The position numbers and the translations under genes were made by a program. A stretch of 64,000 nucleotides of DNA from Candidatus Eremiobacteraceae bacterium (GTDB lineage Bacteria > Vulcanimicrobiota > Vulcanimicrobiia > Eremiobacterales > Eremiobacteraceae): NCBI GenBank assembly GCA_035710745.1, contig DASTCX010000025.1, forward strand, positions 124,001 to 188,000. The letters run 5' to 3'. Positions 41,758 to 50,851 of this stretch are shown here, in pieces (positions within the stretch are counted from its first letter, which is position 1; each line of letters opens with the position of its first letter). The notes below the pieces were generated by a model, which saw only the letters and a program-made list of their open reading frames with translations, was not told the DNA's origin and did not search any database.

Positions 41758-43250
41758 GGTCGTATTACCTCGGCTGACGAGCGAAGGTCGAGATAGGCGA
41801 CGATCGCATCGCGTCGCTCCGGCGCACAGCGACGCAGAACGCCTTCGCGCACGTCGTGCGACTCGACGGCGAGCACGTATGCGGCAGCCTGCGGCGATTC
41901 GCCCGCGATCGACGCGAGAATCGATCGGGAGCGCTCGGCATGCGTGTCGATCGCGGAAAAAGAGACCGGCGTCTTCGCTTGAGGCGCCTTTTCCGAAGCA
42001 AGCCCGCGGGCGCGCGTGAGCGGCAGCGTCGCAAAGCCGAACAATGCGAGCGCGCACGCGACCGCCGCGCGTGCGATGCCGGCGCGGGCGTCCGGATCCT
42101 CCGTTGTCGACGGCACCGCCGAAGGAGCGGGCGACGCGAAGGCGAGCGTTTGGACGACGACCTCGTCGCCTGTCGCGAGATCCGCACCGGCGGCTGCCCG
42201 CACGAGCGCGGTGACTTCCGATACCGACGTCGACGCGACGCGCGACGAGTTGAGGAAGACGGCCACGGACATTCGCACCGGCGCGTCAGCGGCCATGACG
42301 CGGCGCTCCGAAAGCGTATCGTATGCGAAGCGACGAGTCGTGCGCTCGCGGTCGAACGACTTGCCCGACTCCGTGCCGCGCTCGTGCGCGACATCCGCGC
42401 TCAAGGCGCCGTGCGGCACGACCTTCGTGCTCTGCGTCTGCTGCTCCGAGCCTGCCGCGGCGACGCTCACCCGCACGACGGCGACGCCGGCTCCGAAGAC
42501 CGCGTCGAGCGCCGATTGCACCGACCCTTGCACGCGATGCTGCTTCGTCAACGCAGCATCCGGCGACGGCGGTGATCCGATCGCCGCACCGGATGCGTCG
42601 ATGACGGAGACGTGATCCGGCGACAACCCCGGGTACGCCGCGGCGATGAAGCGGCGGATGCCCGCCACCGCTTCCGCGGTGAGCGTCGCCCCCGGCTGCA
42701 TGATGAGCTGCACTGCGGCGCTCGGCGGTTCCGTTCGATCGGGGTCTGCGAGGGGATCGGGCTGCGCTGGCGGCAGCACGACGGCTGCGTCGGCGATGCC
42801 TGCGATACGGCGCAATCCGGCGACGAGATCGCCTTCGATGCCGGAGCGGCGCCTGTCGTCGAGGATCGACTGCGGTGTGAGCGCGTTCGACTGATCGCCG
42901 AGCACGTCGGCTGAGGTCGGCACGTAGCGCCGCGGCAGACCGGCTAGAGTAAGCCGCAAGAGCACATCGCGCCGTCGTGAAGCGGCGACGAAAATCTGCG
43001 TGCCCTGCGCATCGGCGCGAAACGTCTCCCCCCAAAGCGTCAACGCGCTTTCGACGTCGCTCGTCTGCGATGGGCGCAACGCCTCATCGAACAGCGGCAC
43101 GTCGCCCTGGAAGCGCCCGATGCATAGCGCTATGGCGGCGACGACGGCGCTTGCTGCGATCGTGCCGGCGACTCCGGCGCGACGTCTGCCCACCCACGCC
43201 CCCGATCGCTCGATGAGCGTCGGCAGCCGGGGGTGGATCTCCGCGAGCAC
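41754..43250 (-). CDS. fliF: Flagellar MS-ring protein FliF with FliG-like C-terminal tail
   Basis: 498 residues. Helix 1 at about 27-45 (VAGTIAASAVVAAIALCIG), a periplasmic ring-building region (GLPRRYVPTSADVLGDQS...IEGDLVAGLRRIAGIADAAVVL; LSPDHVSVIDASG) and a second helix near 395-412. After it, residues 438-498 read ILASIAGESPQAAAYVLAVE..., ending AIVAYLDLRSSAEVIRP. This resembles the FliG middle-domain start, where an E-H-P-Q motif is followed by ALxL...A..VL. No separate fliG follows, unlike the usual fliF-fliG-fliH order. Confidence 0.9.
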   Translation of the reverse strand: MLAEIHPRLPTLIERSGAWVGRRRAGVAGTIAASAVVAAIALCIGRFQGDVPLFDEALRPSQTSDVESALTLWGETFRADAQGTQIFVAASRRRDVLLRLTLAGLPRRYVPTSADVLGDQSNALTPQSILDDRRRSGIEGDLVAGLRRIAGIADAAVVLPPAQPDPLADPDRTEPPSAAVQLIMQPGATLTAEAVAGIRRFIAAAYPGLSPDHVSVIDASGAAIGSPPSPDAALTKQHRVQGSVQSALDAVFGAGVAVVRVSVAAAGSEQQTQSTKVVPHGALSADVAHERGTESGKSFDRERTTRRFAYDTLSERRVMAADAPVRMSVAVFLNSSRVASTSVSEVTALVRAAAGADLATGDEVVVQTLAFASPAPSAVPSTTEDPDARAGIARAAVACALALFGFATLPLTRARGLASEKAPQAKTPVSFSAIDTHAERSRSILASIAGESPQAAAYVLAVESHDVREGVLRRCAPERRDAIVAYLDLRSSAEVIRP

Positions 43251-43253
43251 AGG

Positions 43254-43538
43254 TCACACCTGCGTCTGGAGGAGCGAGTTGACCGCGCTGCTCACCCGTG
43301 ACGCTGCGACCGAGATGACTTCGAGCGCGACGTCCGCCTTGGCTCGCGCGATCGACGCACCGGCGACGTCACCCCCACCACCCGCGAGCACGGCGGCCTC
43401 TACGTCTGCGCCGTGCAGCGCATCGGCAGCGCCGCCGAGCGCACTCGCCAACGCGTCTCCGAATGATGATGTCGCTCTCGGTGAGGCCGAGGCCGGCATG
43501 CCGGCCTGCGCGACGCCGTCGATGATATCGACGTTCAT
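43254..43538 (-). CDS. fliE: Flagellar hook-basal body protein FliE
   Basis: 94 residues. FliE is a short rod-MS-ring adaptor. The diagnostic C-terminal helix is present as ARAKADVALEVISVAASRVSSAVNSLLQTQV (family pattern ADLALQ...VRNKxxxAYxEIMxMQV). It lies between flgC and fliF with 3-4 bp spacing and overlap, the classical order. Confidence 0.88.
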   Translation of the reverse strand: MNVDIIDGVAQAGMPASASPRATSSFGDALASALGGAADALHGADVEAAVLAGGGGDVAGASIARAKADVALEVISVAASRVSSAVNSLLQTQV

Positions 43539-43987
43539 GCGCGGTCGACGTCGATCGCCTCGACGTCCATTTGTTTGGCCGCCTGAAGCGCCGCCACGTC
43601 CGCGTCGTACGCTCGTCCGGCCGCGACGAGCGATACCATTTGATCGATGGAATCGTCACCCCCGGCCGGCTTCGAAACGATCGAGGCGACTCGAACCGGC
43701 TCGGGCACACCGCCGCCGAATAGCGCAAACCCGAACGCCGAATCGCCATCGTCGACGCCATATGTGTCGTCGAACGCTAAACTCCCGGTCGGGTAGGATC
43801 CTAGCGCCGAGTCGAGCGCGCTCGCGAACGAGCCTTCGCCGGCCGGCTCAAGAACGGGCGCGCGGGGGCGGAAGGTCGAGCCGTCACGTGGGATCCCCGC
43901 GTTGGCGATATTCTCAGCGATGAGATCCATCTCGGCGCGGTGCGCCGCCATTCCGCTGGCCGCGATGTCGAAGGCTGACGCGCTCAT
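43535..43987 (-). CDS. flgC: Flagellar basal-body rod protein FlgC
   Basis: 150 residues from ATG 43985-43987. N-terminal rod motif FDIAASGMAAHRAEMDLIAENIANAG (pattern S..L.A.R.R.D..A.N.AN). The C-terminal helix is DSIDQMVSLVAAGRAYDADVAALQAAKQM. Overlaps flgB and fliE by 4 bp each. Forms the proximal rod with FlgB. Confidence 0.9.
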   Translation of the reverse strand: MSASAFDIAASGMAAHRAEMDLIAENIANAGIPRDGSTFRPRAPVLEPAGEGSFASALDSALGSYPTGSLAFDDTYGVDDGDSAFGFALFGGGVPEPVRVASIVSKPAGGDDSIDQMVSLVAAGRAYDADVAALQAAKQMDVEAIDVDRA

Positions 43988-44304
43988 CGCCGCGCGTCCT
44001 CCGCGACGGTGCGATACTCGCGCAGCATCGCGCGCTCTTGGTCGGCGAGCGCCCGAAAGCGCAGCGAATTCTCGGCGGTCGCGCCCATCGCGTACTCGAT
44101 CGTGCCGCTCGCCCCAGACGAGGGCGCCGAACGTACGGCGGCCGCGAACTCGAGACCGCGATCGCTCAGCTCGGGTGCCGGCGCTATGTCGCGTGCGACG
44201 AAGCCGCTCGAGCGCGCGTTCGCCGCGTCTTCTGCGAGCACGCGCGCCCGCAATTGCGCCACGTTCATACCTTGTTCGACCAACCCGAACGACCCATCGA
44301 CCAT
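43984..44304 (-). CDS. flgB: Flagellar basal-body rod protein FlgB
   Basis: 106 residues, first gene of the flagellar operon. FlgB pattern: LVEQGMNVAQLRARVLAEDAANARSSGFVARDI at the N-terminus and ENSLRFRALADQERAMLREYRTVAEDA at the C-terminus. The leader lies in the 256 bp divergent region facing the cyclase gene and contains strong hairpins that could carry regulation. Confidence 0.87.
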   Translation of the reverse strand: MVDGSFGLVEQGMNVAQLRARVLAEDAANARSSGFVARDIAPAPELSDRGLEFAAAVRSAPSSGASGTIEYAMGATAENSLRFRALADQERAMLREYRTVAEDARR

Positions 44305-44412
44305 TTCGCACGACCTCCGGCCGAGAACGAGCGTACGCTTACCATATGAACAGCGTTTGTCGGCGTAGTGGCGGCAGAGAAAGCGAGCTCCCGCGAAAGA
44401 ACACCAGTACGA

Positions 44413-44509
44413 ATCGTGGAAATATTCGATCTCCCGTCGGCTCGAAGCCGGTGGCTTTGCAGCCGATAGTATAGATGAGAAGGCGGCGGTCCCGACCTTG
44501 CCTGTCGGG
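44413..44509 (-). promoter_or_regulatory. Structured leader upstream of flgB; possible c-di-GMP-I (GEMM)-like element
   Basis: On the minus strand, upstream of flgB, two hairpins occur: CCCGAC-AGGCAAG-GTCGGG (44491-44509) and a nested stem TCGGCT ... AGCCGA (44436-44465) enclosing GCAAAGCCACCGG. The strings ACAGGCAA and GCAAAGCCACCGG resemble conserved blocks of the c-di-GMP-I riboswitch, and such switches are known before flgB operons. The characteristic P1b/P2 pairing could not be reproduced by eye, so this is tentative. Confidence 0.28.
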
Positions 44510-44560
44510 CCTATTGCTGTCGCCGCTCGTTCTGACGCGCCTAGAGCATCGGGTGGTGAG

Positions 44561-46360
44561 ATGAGTCACGACCGGCGTGACAATCCGTGGGAGCGCATCG
44601 CTTCGCGTCTTGACGAAGCGTACGACGATGCGCGCTCGCTCGCCGATGCGAAGCCTACGTCCGGCCGTCCGCCCGCACGCGCGAAGAACGCCGCCGATCG
44701 TCTGATCGAACTCCTCGCAGACGCTCGCCACGACGTGCGCGCGCGCGAGGTCGAAGCGTCGGTCGCGGCGACCCGAGCCCAGCGGCTCGAGGTCGAGCTC
44801 GCGCAGGCGCTGCGCAGGGCCGACACGCTCGTGCGCATCGGCAAAGCGATCAACGCCGTCCGCGAAGTACCTGCGCTTCTCCAACTCGTCGTCGATCTTG
44901 CCGTCGAAGCGACTGCCGCCGAGCGCGGCCTCGTCGTCATCCCCGATCCCGCCGGCGGATCGCGCGAATACAGCGCGGCGAGCAACCTCGATCCGTCCGA
45001 CATCGGGGCGCCGTCGTTCGCCATCAGCCGGTCGATCGTCGAGCGCGTCCTGCGCGAGGGCGAGCCGCTCGTGACGACGGATGCGCAGAACGATCCGAAC
45101 GTCGACGAAGCCCCGAGCATCCGGTCGCTCCACATCCGGTCCATCATCTGCGTGCCGATCCGCAACAAGGACGGCGTCGTCGGCGTCATCTACGTCGACT
45201 CGCGGATCCGCCCCGACAGCCTGCTCCACCACGATCCCGAGCTGCTCGCGACGATCGCCGACCAAGCCGCCGTCGCGATCGACAACGCGCGGCTCTACGA
45301 CGACTTGACGAAGAGCTTCGCCGAACTATCCGGCATCAAAGGTCAGACGGACGAGATCCTCGAGTCGATCGCGTCCGGCGTCGTCGTCCTCGATTCGACC
45401 GACACGATCGCGCAGTTCAACCGCGCGGCCGAGATCACGTTCGGATTGTCGGCGTCGACGCTCGTCGGGCGCAACGCGCGCATCCTCAACACGTGGCTGC
45501 CCGGCTTCTCGTCGCTCGTCGAGCGGTTCAGGACCCAATCGGATGCGCGGCTCGTGCTCGAGATCACCGGCGATCACTTCGTCCGCGGCGGCATCGTCCT
45601 CCAGCTGACCTTCTTCCGCATCCGCGGCGCGGCCGGCGGCGGCGCAGGCACCGCCGTCGTTCTCAACGATCTCACCGAGAGCCGCGCGCTCGTCGCCGAA
45701 AACCTCGCGCAGGTCGAGAAGAGCAGCCGCATCGCGCGTTCGTTCGAACGCTATCTCGCGCCGCACGTCGTCGACGCACTGCTCAAAGATCCCGAAGCGT
45801 TCGCGCTCGGCGGCACTCGCGTCCGCGCGACGATGCTCTTCGCCGACATCCGCGGCTTCACCGAACTCTCCGAGCGCCTCATGCCCGAGCAGGTCGTCGA
45901 TTTGCTCAACCGCTACCTCGAGCCGGTCGTCAACGTCATCTTCGCCAACTCCGGGTTGCTCGACAAATTCTACGGCGACGGCATCATGGCGGTGTTCGGC
46001 GCGCCGCTGCCGAGCGAAGACGATCCGCGACGCGCGGTGACGGCGGCGCATCAGATCCTTCAGCAAGTCCACGCACTCAACGCACAGCCCGGCGCTCTCT
46101 GGCCGCTTTCAGTCAGCATCGGCCTTGCGACCGGCGACGTCGTCGCCGGACACATCGGCTCCGAGCGCCGGCTCGAATACACGGTCGTCGGCGATGCAGT
46201 CAATCTCGCGCAACGCCTGCAGGGGATCGCAGAGCCGAACCAAGTTCTCGCGGACGAAGCGACGTACGCGTGCGTCAAAGGCCGCCTTACCGCGACGCGC
46301 CGGATGGCAAGCCTCAAGGGCAAGGCGGGTCTCATCCCCGTCTACGTGCTCCACGGATAG
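44561..46360 (+). CDS. Class III nucleotidyl cyclase with GAF and PAS sensor domains
   Basis: 599 residues from ATG 44561. Coiled helix about 45-90, GAF domain about 90-245, PAS-like domain 262-375 (SIASGVVVLDSTDTIAQFNRAA), then a class III catalytic domain 420-595. Metal aspartates D429 (FADIRGFTE) and D473 (YGDGIMAVFG), base-selecting K469 and T541/D545 (EYTVVGD), transition-state N548 and R552 are present, so it should be active, most likely as an adenylate cyclase. Soluble. It is divergent from the flagellar operon and followed after 7 bp by a diguanylate cyclase. Confidence 0.92.
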   Translation: MSHDRRDNPWERIASRLDEAYDDARSLADAKPTSGRPPARAKNAADRLIELLADARHDVRAREVEASVAATRAQRLEVELAQALRRADTLVRIGKAINAVREVPALLQLVVDLAVEATAAERGLVVIPDPAGGSREYSAASNLDPSDIGAPSFAISRSIVERVLREGEPLVTTDAQNDPNVDEAPSIRSLHIRSIICVPIRNKDGVVGVIYVDSRIRPDSLLHHDPELLATIADQAAVAIDNARLYDDLTKSFAELSGIKGQTDEILESIASGVVVLDSTDTIAQFNRAAEITFGLSASTLVGRNARILNTWLPGFSSLVERFRTQSDARLVLEITGDHFVRGGIVLQLTFFRIRGAAGGGAGTAVVLNDLTESRALVAENLAQVEKSSRIARSFERYLAPHVVDALLKDPEAFALGGTRVRATMLFADIRGFTELSERLMPEQVVDLLNRYLEPVVNVIFANSGLLDKFYGDGIMAVFGAPLPSEDDPRRAVTAAHQILQQVHALNAQPGALWPLSVSIGLATGDVVAGHIGSERRLEYTVVGDAVNLAQRLQGIAEPNQVLADEATYACVKGRLTATRRMASLKGKAGLIPVYVLHG

Positions 46361-46367
46361 GCGGGAG

Positions 46368-49300
46368 ATGCGCGAGACGATGGCGGCCCAAGAGCCGATC
46401 CGATACTTGGACGACCCGGGGTTCGGGGTCGCATCGGACGTCGGCGCGGCGGCGCTCCAGCTTACCGGCGCGAACGCGGTCGCGGTCTTCCTTTATGACG
46501 AGTCGCGCAGCGCGTACGTCGGCGCGGCCCGCGTCGCACCGGACGGTCCGCACGCGCTCCCGTCGACCTTGTCGAGCGAGGCCGTCGCGACGGTCGTCAC
46601 GCAAGGTTCGCCGGTCGCGACGTTCTCGCTCGCGCTCGAGCTCGAGGGGGCGATCGCCGAGGAAGTGCAGCGGACGAACGCCGCGTCGCTGCTCGTCATC
46701 CGCTGCGATCGCGGCCCGCGCCCGCTCGGCCTCTTGCTTTGCTCGTTCGACGAGATGCAGACTTTCGACGCCGGCGCCGAGCGCGATGCGCTCGCGCTCG
46801 GGCGGGTCGTCTCCACGATGCTCGAGTACGCGCGTCGCACGAACGCCGCGCTCGATCGCGCCGACCGCCTCGCGACGCTGCTCGACACGGCATCCGCCTT
46901 CGCCGGTGAGCTCGACCTCGAATCGCTTTTCGCGGCGATCCACGAGCAAGTGTGCCGGCACATGGACGCACCGAGCTTCTTCGTCGCGCTCGAGAGCAGC
47001 GAAGCCGGCGCGTTGCGGACCGAGTACGCCGTCGAATCCGGCGTCCGCATCCAGGCCGAATCGCTGCTTTCCGGCGGCAACGTCCGTCAGGTCTTCGAAA
47101 GCTCGCTTCCGCTCGTGCTCGACGCGGAGCGCGACGCATTCGCGATGGAGCCTGGTTCGGCCGGAGCGCGCGTCTCGTCGGCGCTCTACGTGCCGATGCG
47201 CTTGCGTGACCGGGTCATCGGTGTCATGTCCGTCCAGTCGTACCGGCCGGACGCCTACTCCTCCGCGCACGTCGAGCTGCTTCTCGAGCTCGCGGAGCAG
47301 GCGGCGACGGCCATCCAGAACGCCGGTATGTTCCGCGAAGAACGGCGGCGCATGCGCGAGCTGTCGGTGCTCCATCGCCTCGCAGCGCTGACGAACTCGG
47401 AAGCGCACCTCGACCGCATCATGGCGGCTATCGTCACCGAAGCGGCTTCGGCGTTCAAAGCAGACGCGGCCTCGATCGCGCTCGAGAACGAGCGCGGCGA
47501 CTTCATGCTGGCGGCGACCCACGGCGTGTCCGAGTCGTATCGCCACACGCGCGTCATCCCTGGACCGTCGTTGCGCGCGCTCTACGGCTCGCCGCCGACC
47601 GAACGCTTCATCGGACCTGACGAGATCGACGCGATGGGCCAGACGGACCTCGTGGTCGCCGAGGGGATCACGAACTGGTTCCTCGTGCCCTTGCTCCAGC
47701 AAGGACGTCTCATCGGAAGCCTCGCCCTGTGCGGCCGGGACCGCATCATCCGGCTGTCGCCGAGCGAGACCGGACTCGCGCGGCTCTTCGCCGAGCAAGC
47801 CGCGGCGGCGATGCTGCGCGCGCAGTCCGCGCACGCGCTCACCGAGCGCATCGAAGATTACGATCTACTGACGCGCGTCGGCCGCGCTCTCGTCTCGCGG
47901 CTCGAAGTCGACTACGACGCGATCCTGCGCCTGCTGCGGGATCAGCTCGGCTACACGCATCTCGCGATCCTCACGCTCGAGGGCGACCCGCCCGCGCTCG
48001 CGCTCAAGGCACATCTCGGACACGGCGACCACGCGAGCGCGATGGCGCTCGAACCGGATCGCGGCGTCATCGGCTCGGTCGCCGCCACCGGCGAGATGCT
48101 CTACCTGCCGGACGTCTCGAAGGACGCGCGTTACGTCCAGACGACGGTCGACGTCCAGTCGGAGCTCGCGTACCCGCTCAAGTACGGCGGTCAAGTGCTC
48201 GGCGTCCTCGACGTGCAAAGCGAGGCTCGCGATGCGTTCACGGCACGCGATCGCCGCATCCTCGCCGCTCTCGCCGACCAGTGCGCGATAGCGTTGTCGA
48301 ACGCGCGGCAATATGCGACCGCTGGCGCGCGCCTCCAGTCGCTCGGCGCGGCGCGCGTCCAGCTGGAGAAATACGCCGAGTATCTCGAACGGCGACAAGA
48401 GGATCTCAAACTCGTCAACGCCGTGTCGGCCGCGGCGAGCGCGACGCTCAACCTCGACCGCATCCTCGAATCGGCGGTGCGCAACGTCGCCGCCGGGCTC
48501 CGCGCCGATCGCTGCAGCGTCGGCATCCTCGACGAAGACCAGATGCGCATCGAGATCGCCGCCGAATACCGGCCGGACGGCCATGCGACGTCGGTCGGCG
48601 TGAAACTGCCGCTGCAAAGCTCGTCGATGCTCGCGAAGTCCGTCACCGGGCGTCACACGATCGCCACTGAGGACGCTCTCGCCGATCCGCGCTTCGCGGA
48701 TGTCCGGTCTGAGATGATGCTGATGCACGTGCGCGGCACGGTCATCGTGCCGCTCGTCGCCGGCGGCCGCGTCATCGGCACGCTGTCGGTCAACTCATCG
48801 GGCGAGGCGCGCCGCTTCACCGACGAAGAGATCGAGGTGCTCGAAACGGTCGCGAATCAGCTCGCGCTCGGTGTGCGTAACGCGCGCCTCTATGGCCGGG
48901 CTCGCGACCGCGCGAACGAAGACTCGCTGACGGGCATATTCAACCACCGGTATCTGCACGAGCGCCTCGAGTTCGAGCTGCTCCGCGCGCGGCGCGCCGG
49001 TCATCCGCTGTCGATCGCGCTCTTCGACCTCAACAACTTCAAGACGTTCAACGACACGTTCGGCCATCAAGCGGGCGACGAAGTGCTGCGCGTCGTGGCG
49101 ACGACGCTCGGCATGTGCTTGCGCGCGACCGACATCGGCGGACGCTACGGCGGCGACGAGTTCCTCGTCATCTTACCCCAAGCCGACGAGCCCGGAGCGC
49201 AGATGCTCCTCAACCGTGTGCGCCGCAAACTCGAAGAGCAGGCGAAGGCGGGCTTCCCGCCGATCCCGATCGAGCTCGCCGCCGGCATCGCGGTCTTCCC

Positions 49301-49400
49301 GCGCGATGGCCAGACGAAGCGTGATCTCATCGCGCACGCCGACCAGAGCATGTACTCGCACAAACGGCTCGAGAGCGGCCTCCCGACCGCGGGTCAGTGA
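46368..49400 (+). CDS. Multi-GAF diguanylate cyclase (GGDEF)
   Basis: 1010 residues from ATG 46368 (ATG 46380 possible). About five GAF modules in tandem (roughly 10-150, 165-330, 345-500, 515-665, 690-850), recognised from repeated LY.P...G..IG.L blocks and connecting helices, then a GGDEF domain from about 855. The active site is RYGGDEF. RATD, five residues upstream, is a canonical inhibitory I-site (R-x2-D), so product feedback is expected. Makes c-di-GMP. No membrane segment. Likely co-transcribed with the preceding cyclase. Confidence 0.92.
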   Translation: MRETMAAQEPIRYLDDPGFGVASDVGAAALQLTGANAVAVFLYDESRSAYVGAARVAPDGPHALPSTLSSEAVATVVTQGSPVATFSLALELEGAIAEEVQRTNAASLLVIRCDRGPRPLGLLLCSFDEMQTFDAGAERDALALGRVVSTMLEYARRTNAALDRADRLATLLDTASAFAGELDLESLFAAIHEQVCRHMDAPSFFVALESSEAGALRTEYAVESGVRIQAESLLSGGNVRQVFESSLPLVLDAERDAFAMEPGSAGARVSSALYVPMRLRDRVIGVMSVQSYRPDAYSSAHVELLLELAEQAATAIQNAGMFREERRRMRELSVLHRLAALTNSEAHLDRIMAAIVTEAASAFKADAASIALENERGDFMLAATHGVSESYRHTRVIPGPSLRALYGSPPTERFIGPDEIDAMGQTDLVVAEGITNWFLVPLLQQGRLIGSLALCGRDRIIRLSPSETGLARLFAEQAAAAMLRAQSAHALTERIEDYDLLTRVGRALVSRLEVDYDAILRLLRDQLGYTHLAILTLEGDPPALALKAHLGHGDHASAMALEPDRGVIGSVAATGEMLYLPDVSKDARYVQTTVDVQSELAYPLKYGGQVLGVLDVQSEARDAFTARDRRILAALADQCAIALSNARQYATAGARLQSLGAARVQLEKYAEYLERRQEDLKLVNAVSAAASATLNLDRILESAVRNVAAGLRADRCSVGILDEDQMRIEIAAEYRPDGHATSVGVKLPLQSSSMLAKSVTGRHTIATEDALADPRFADVRSEMMLMHVRGTVIVPLVAGGRVIGTLSVNSSGEARRFTDEEIEVLETVANQLALGVRNARLYGRARDRANEDSLTGIFNHRYLHERLEFELLRARRAGHPLSIALFDLNNFKTFNDTFGHQAGDEVLRVVATTLGMCLRATDIGGRYGGDEFLVILPQADEPGAQMLLNRVRRKLEEQAKAGFPPIPIELAAGIAVFPRDGQTKRDLIAHADQSMYSHKRLESGLPTAGQ

Positions 49401-49858
49401 CCGCCGCCGACCAGTTCGCGGAGATGCGCCGCCTGAGCTTCAGCTTGCTTCAACGGTAGATCGTAGCTGTTCGTGAGCGGCCACGTCCCTTTCGGCGTGG
49501 CGATCATCAACCGGTAGAACGTCATGTTCTTGTCCATCATCGAGTCGAGGCCGATGCTGACGTCGCTGAAGCCGACGCTTCCCGACGCGTTCTCGCGCAG
49601 ACCGCGCGACGTCCAACTCATCGTTTGGCTCGCCTTGTCGAAGGTGAACGTCCGCCGCTTTTGCGTCAGCACGCCGATAGCGCAGAGAATCGTGAAGAAC
49701 CCGAAGATCCCTGCCGCTAGATAGCTCGGCGACGTTTGATGGATGCTGCCCCACGTCGCGATCCCGAGCACGACGGTCATCAGGATCATGAGGATCTCGG
49801 CGAACACGGGTGAGTCGACGTACCGCTCTTGGTTCTTGTCGTTCGGATTGAAGTCCAT
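49394..49858 (-). CDS. Hypothetical two-helix membrane protein
   Basis: 154 residues. Two membrane helices (VFAEILMILMTVVLGIATW and YLAAGIFGFFTILCAIGVL) precede a soluble beta-rich domain (RRTFTFDKASQTMSWTSRG ... FYRLMIATPKGTWPLT) that looks like a small PH-like module. I recognise no family. Its 3' end overlaps the diguanylate cyclase gene by 7 bp in a convergent arrangement. Confidence 0.72.
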   Translation of the reverse strand: MDFNPNDKNQERYVDSPVFAEILMILMTVVLGIATWGSIHQTSPSYLAAGIFGFFTILCAIGVLTQKRRTFTFDKASQTMSWTSRGLRENASGSVGFSDVSIGLDSMMDKNMTFYRLMIATPKGTWPLTNSYDLPLKQAEAQAAHLRELVGGGH

Positions 49859-49951
49859 GCTCGAGGTATCGGACGGGGTCGCGAAGGCCTGAAGCGACGA
49901 GGCGCGAGCATCTGCTCGCGCCTCTTTAGTCTTTGTCGTCGCTTTTCAGAT

Positions 49952-50350
49952 CTAGCGCTTGCTGAACTGGAAGCGTTTGCGCGCGCGCTTGCGGCCGTAC
50001 TTCTTCGACTCTTTCTCGCGCGGATCGCGCGTGAGCAAGCCGGCCTTGCGGAGGACCGGACGGAGCGTCTCGTCTTCGCGCAGGAGTGCGCGCGCTATGC
50101 CGTGACGGATCGCACCGGCTTGGCCGGTGAGACCGCCGCCGTGCGCGGCGACCTCGATGTTGAAGCGCGTCATGCTGTTCGTCGCTTCGAGCGGCTGGCG
50201 CACGATCTGCAGCAGCGTGGCGCGGCCGAGATATTGCTCGATCGGCCGGTTGTTGACTTTGATCTCGCCGCTGCCGGCGGTCAAACGGACCCGCGCGACC
50301 GCGCGCTTGCGGCGTCCGGTGCCCTGCGGTGTCGTCGTCGCGATTGCCAT
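49952..50350 (-). CDS. rpsI: 30S ribosomal protein S9
   Basis: 132 residues. S9 signature [12 protein letters not shown] at the N-terminus, [20 protein letters not shown] in the middle, and the C-terminal basic tail ending [16 protein letters not shown] that reaches the tRNA P site. Directly follows rplM, with stop and start sharing one base, the universal bacterial arrangement. Confidence 0.97.
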   Translation of the reverse strand: MAIATTTPQGTGRRKRAVARVRLTAGSGEIKVNNRPIEQYLGRATLLQIVRQPLEATNSMTRFNIEVAAHGGGLTGQAGAIRHGIARALLREDETLRPVLRKAGLLTRDPREKESKKYGRKRARKRFQFSKR

Positions 50351-50781
50351 CAGACCTCTTTCATCGGCTGCGGCGCTTGCGCAGCGTGGGTATGATCAGG
50401 CCCGACGAAGAGGCGCAAACGCGCCATGCGCTTCGAACGCAGCCGGTTGCCGGGGATCATCCCGCGCACCGCGGTCTCGATGAGCCGCGTCGGGTGCGCG
50501 TCTCGCACTTGTCCGGCGGTCCGCTCGCGCAGGCCGCCCGGGAATTGCGAGTGGCGGTAATAGATCTTGTCGGACCACTTCTTGCCGGTAAGACGGATCT
50601 TCTCGGCATTGACGACGACGACGAAGTCGCCGGTGTCCGAATGCGGGGTGTAGATCGGCTTGTGCTTGCCGGTCAGATATTTGGCGATGCGCGTAGCGAG
50701 CCGGCCGAGCGTTTTCCCGTCGGCGTCCACGACGTACCAGGCGCGCTGGACGTCCTGCATCGCGAGCAAGGGCGTGTTCAT
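50350..50781 (-). CDS. rplM: 50S ribosomal protein L13
   Basis: 143 residues. L13 hallmarks: [45 protein letters not shown] and the [20 protein letters not shown] block. The annotated ATG is 50779-50781; an internal ATG at 50760 would also give a complete L13. A sigma-70-type promoter and a leader hairpin lie upstream. Confidence 0.97.
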   Translation of the reverse strand: MNTPLLAMQDVQRAWYVVDADGKTLGRLATRIAKYLTGKHKPIYTPHSDTGDFVVVVNAEKIRLTGKKWSDKIYYRHSQFPGGLRERTAGQVRDAHPTRLIETAVRGMIPGNRLRSKRMARLRLFVGPDHTHAAQAPQPMKEV

Positions 50782-50806
50782 GGGTGGATCAGGAGCCTTT
50801 TTCAGA

Positions 50807-50824
50807 CGAGCGGCGGGCCGCTCG
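50807..50824 (-). promoter_or_regulatory. Leader hairpin upstream of rplM
   Basis: Inverted repeat with 8-base arms CGAGCGGC/GCCGCTCG separated by two bases, inside the predicted 64-base 5' leader of rplM-rpsI. L13 leaders in other bacteria bind the ribosomal protein for feedback control. Whether this hairpin does so is inference. Confidence 0.4.
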
Positions 50825-50851
50825 ATAGATATCGTGCGGGCGAACCAAGTA

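Noticed and set aside
44430-44470. Possible tRNA (TGCAAA anticodon-like loop and TTCGAG string)
   Set aside because: No D-arm or acceptor stem could be formed, and the T-arm G53-C61 pair is missing. It is better described as nested hairpins.
44339-45265. Minus-strand open frame with a CKATGFEPTGDRIF-like peptide
   Set aside because: It is antisense to the cyclase coding region and reads through the structured flgB leader. Such peptides are typical spurious translations of structured RNA, not a gene.
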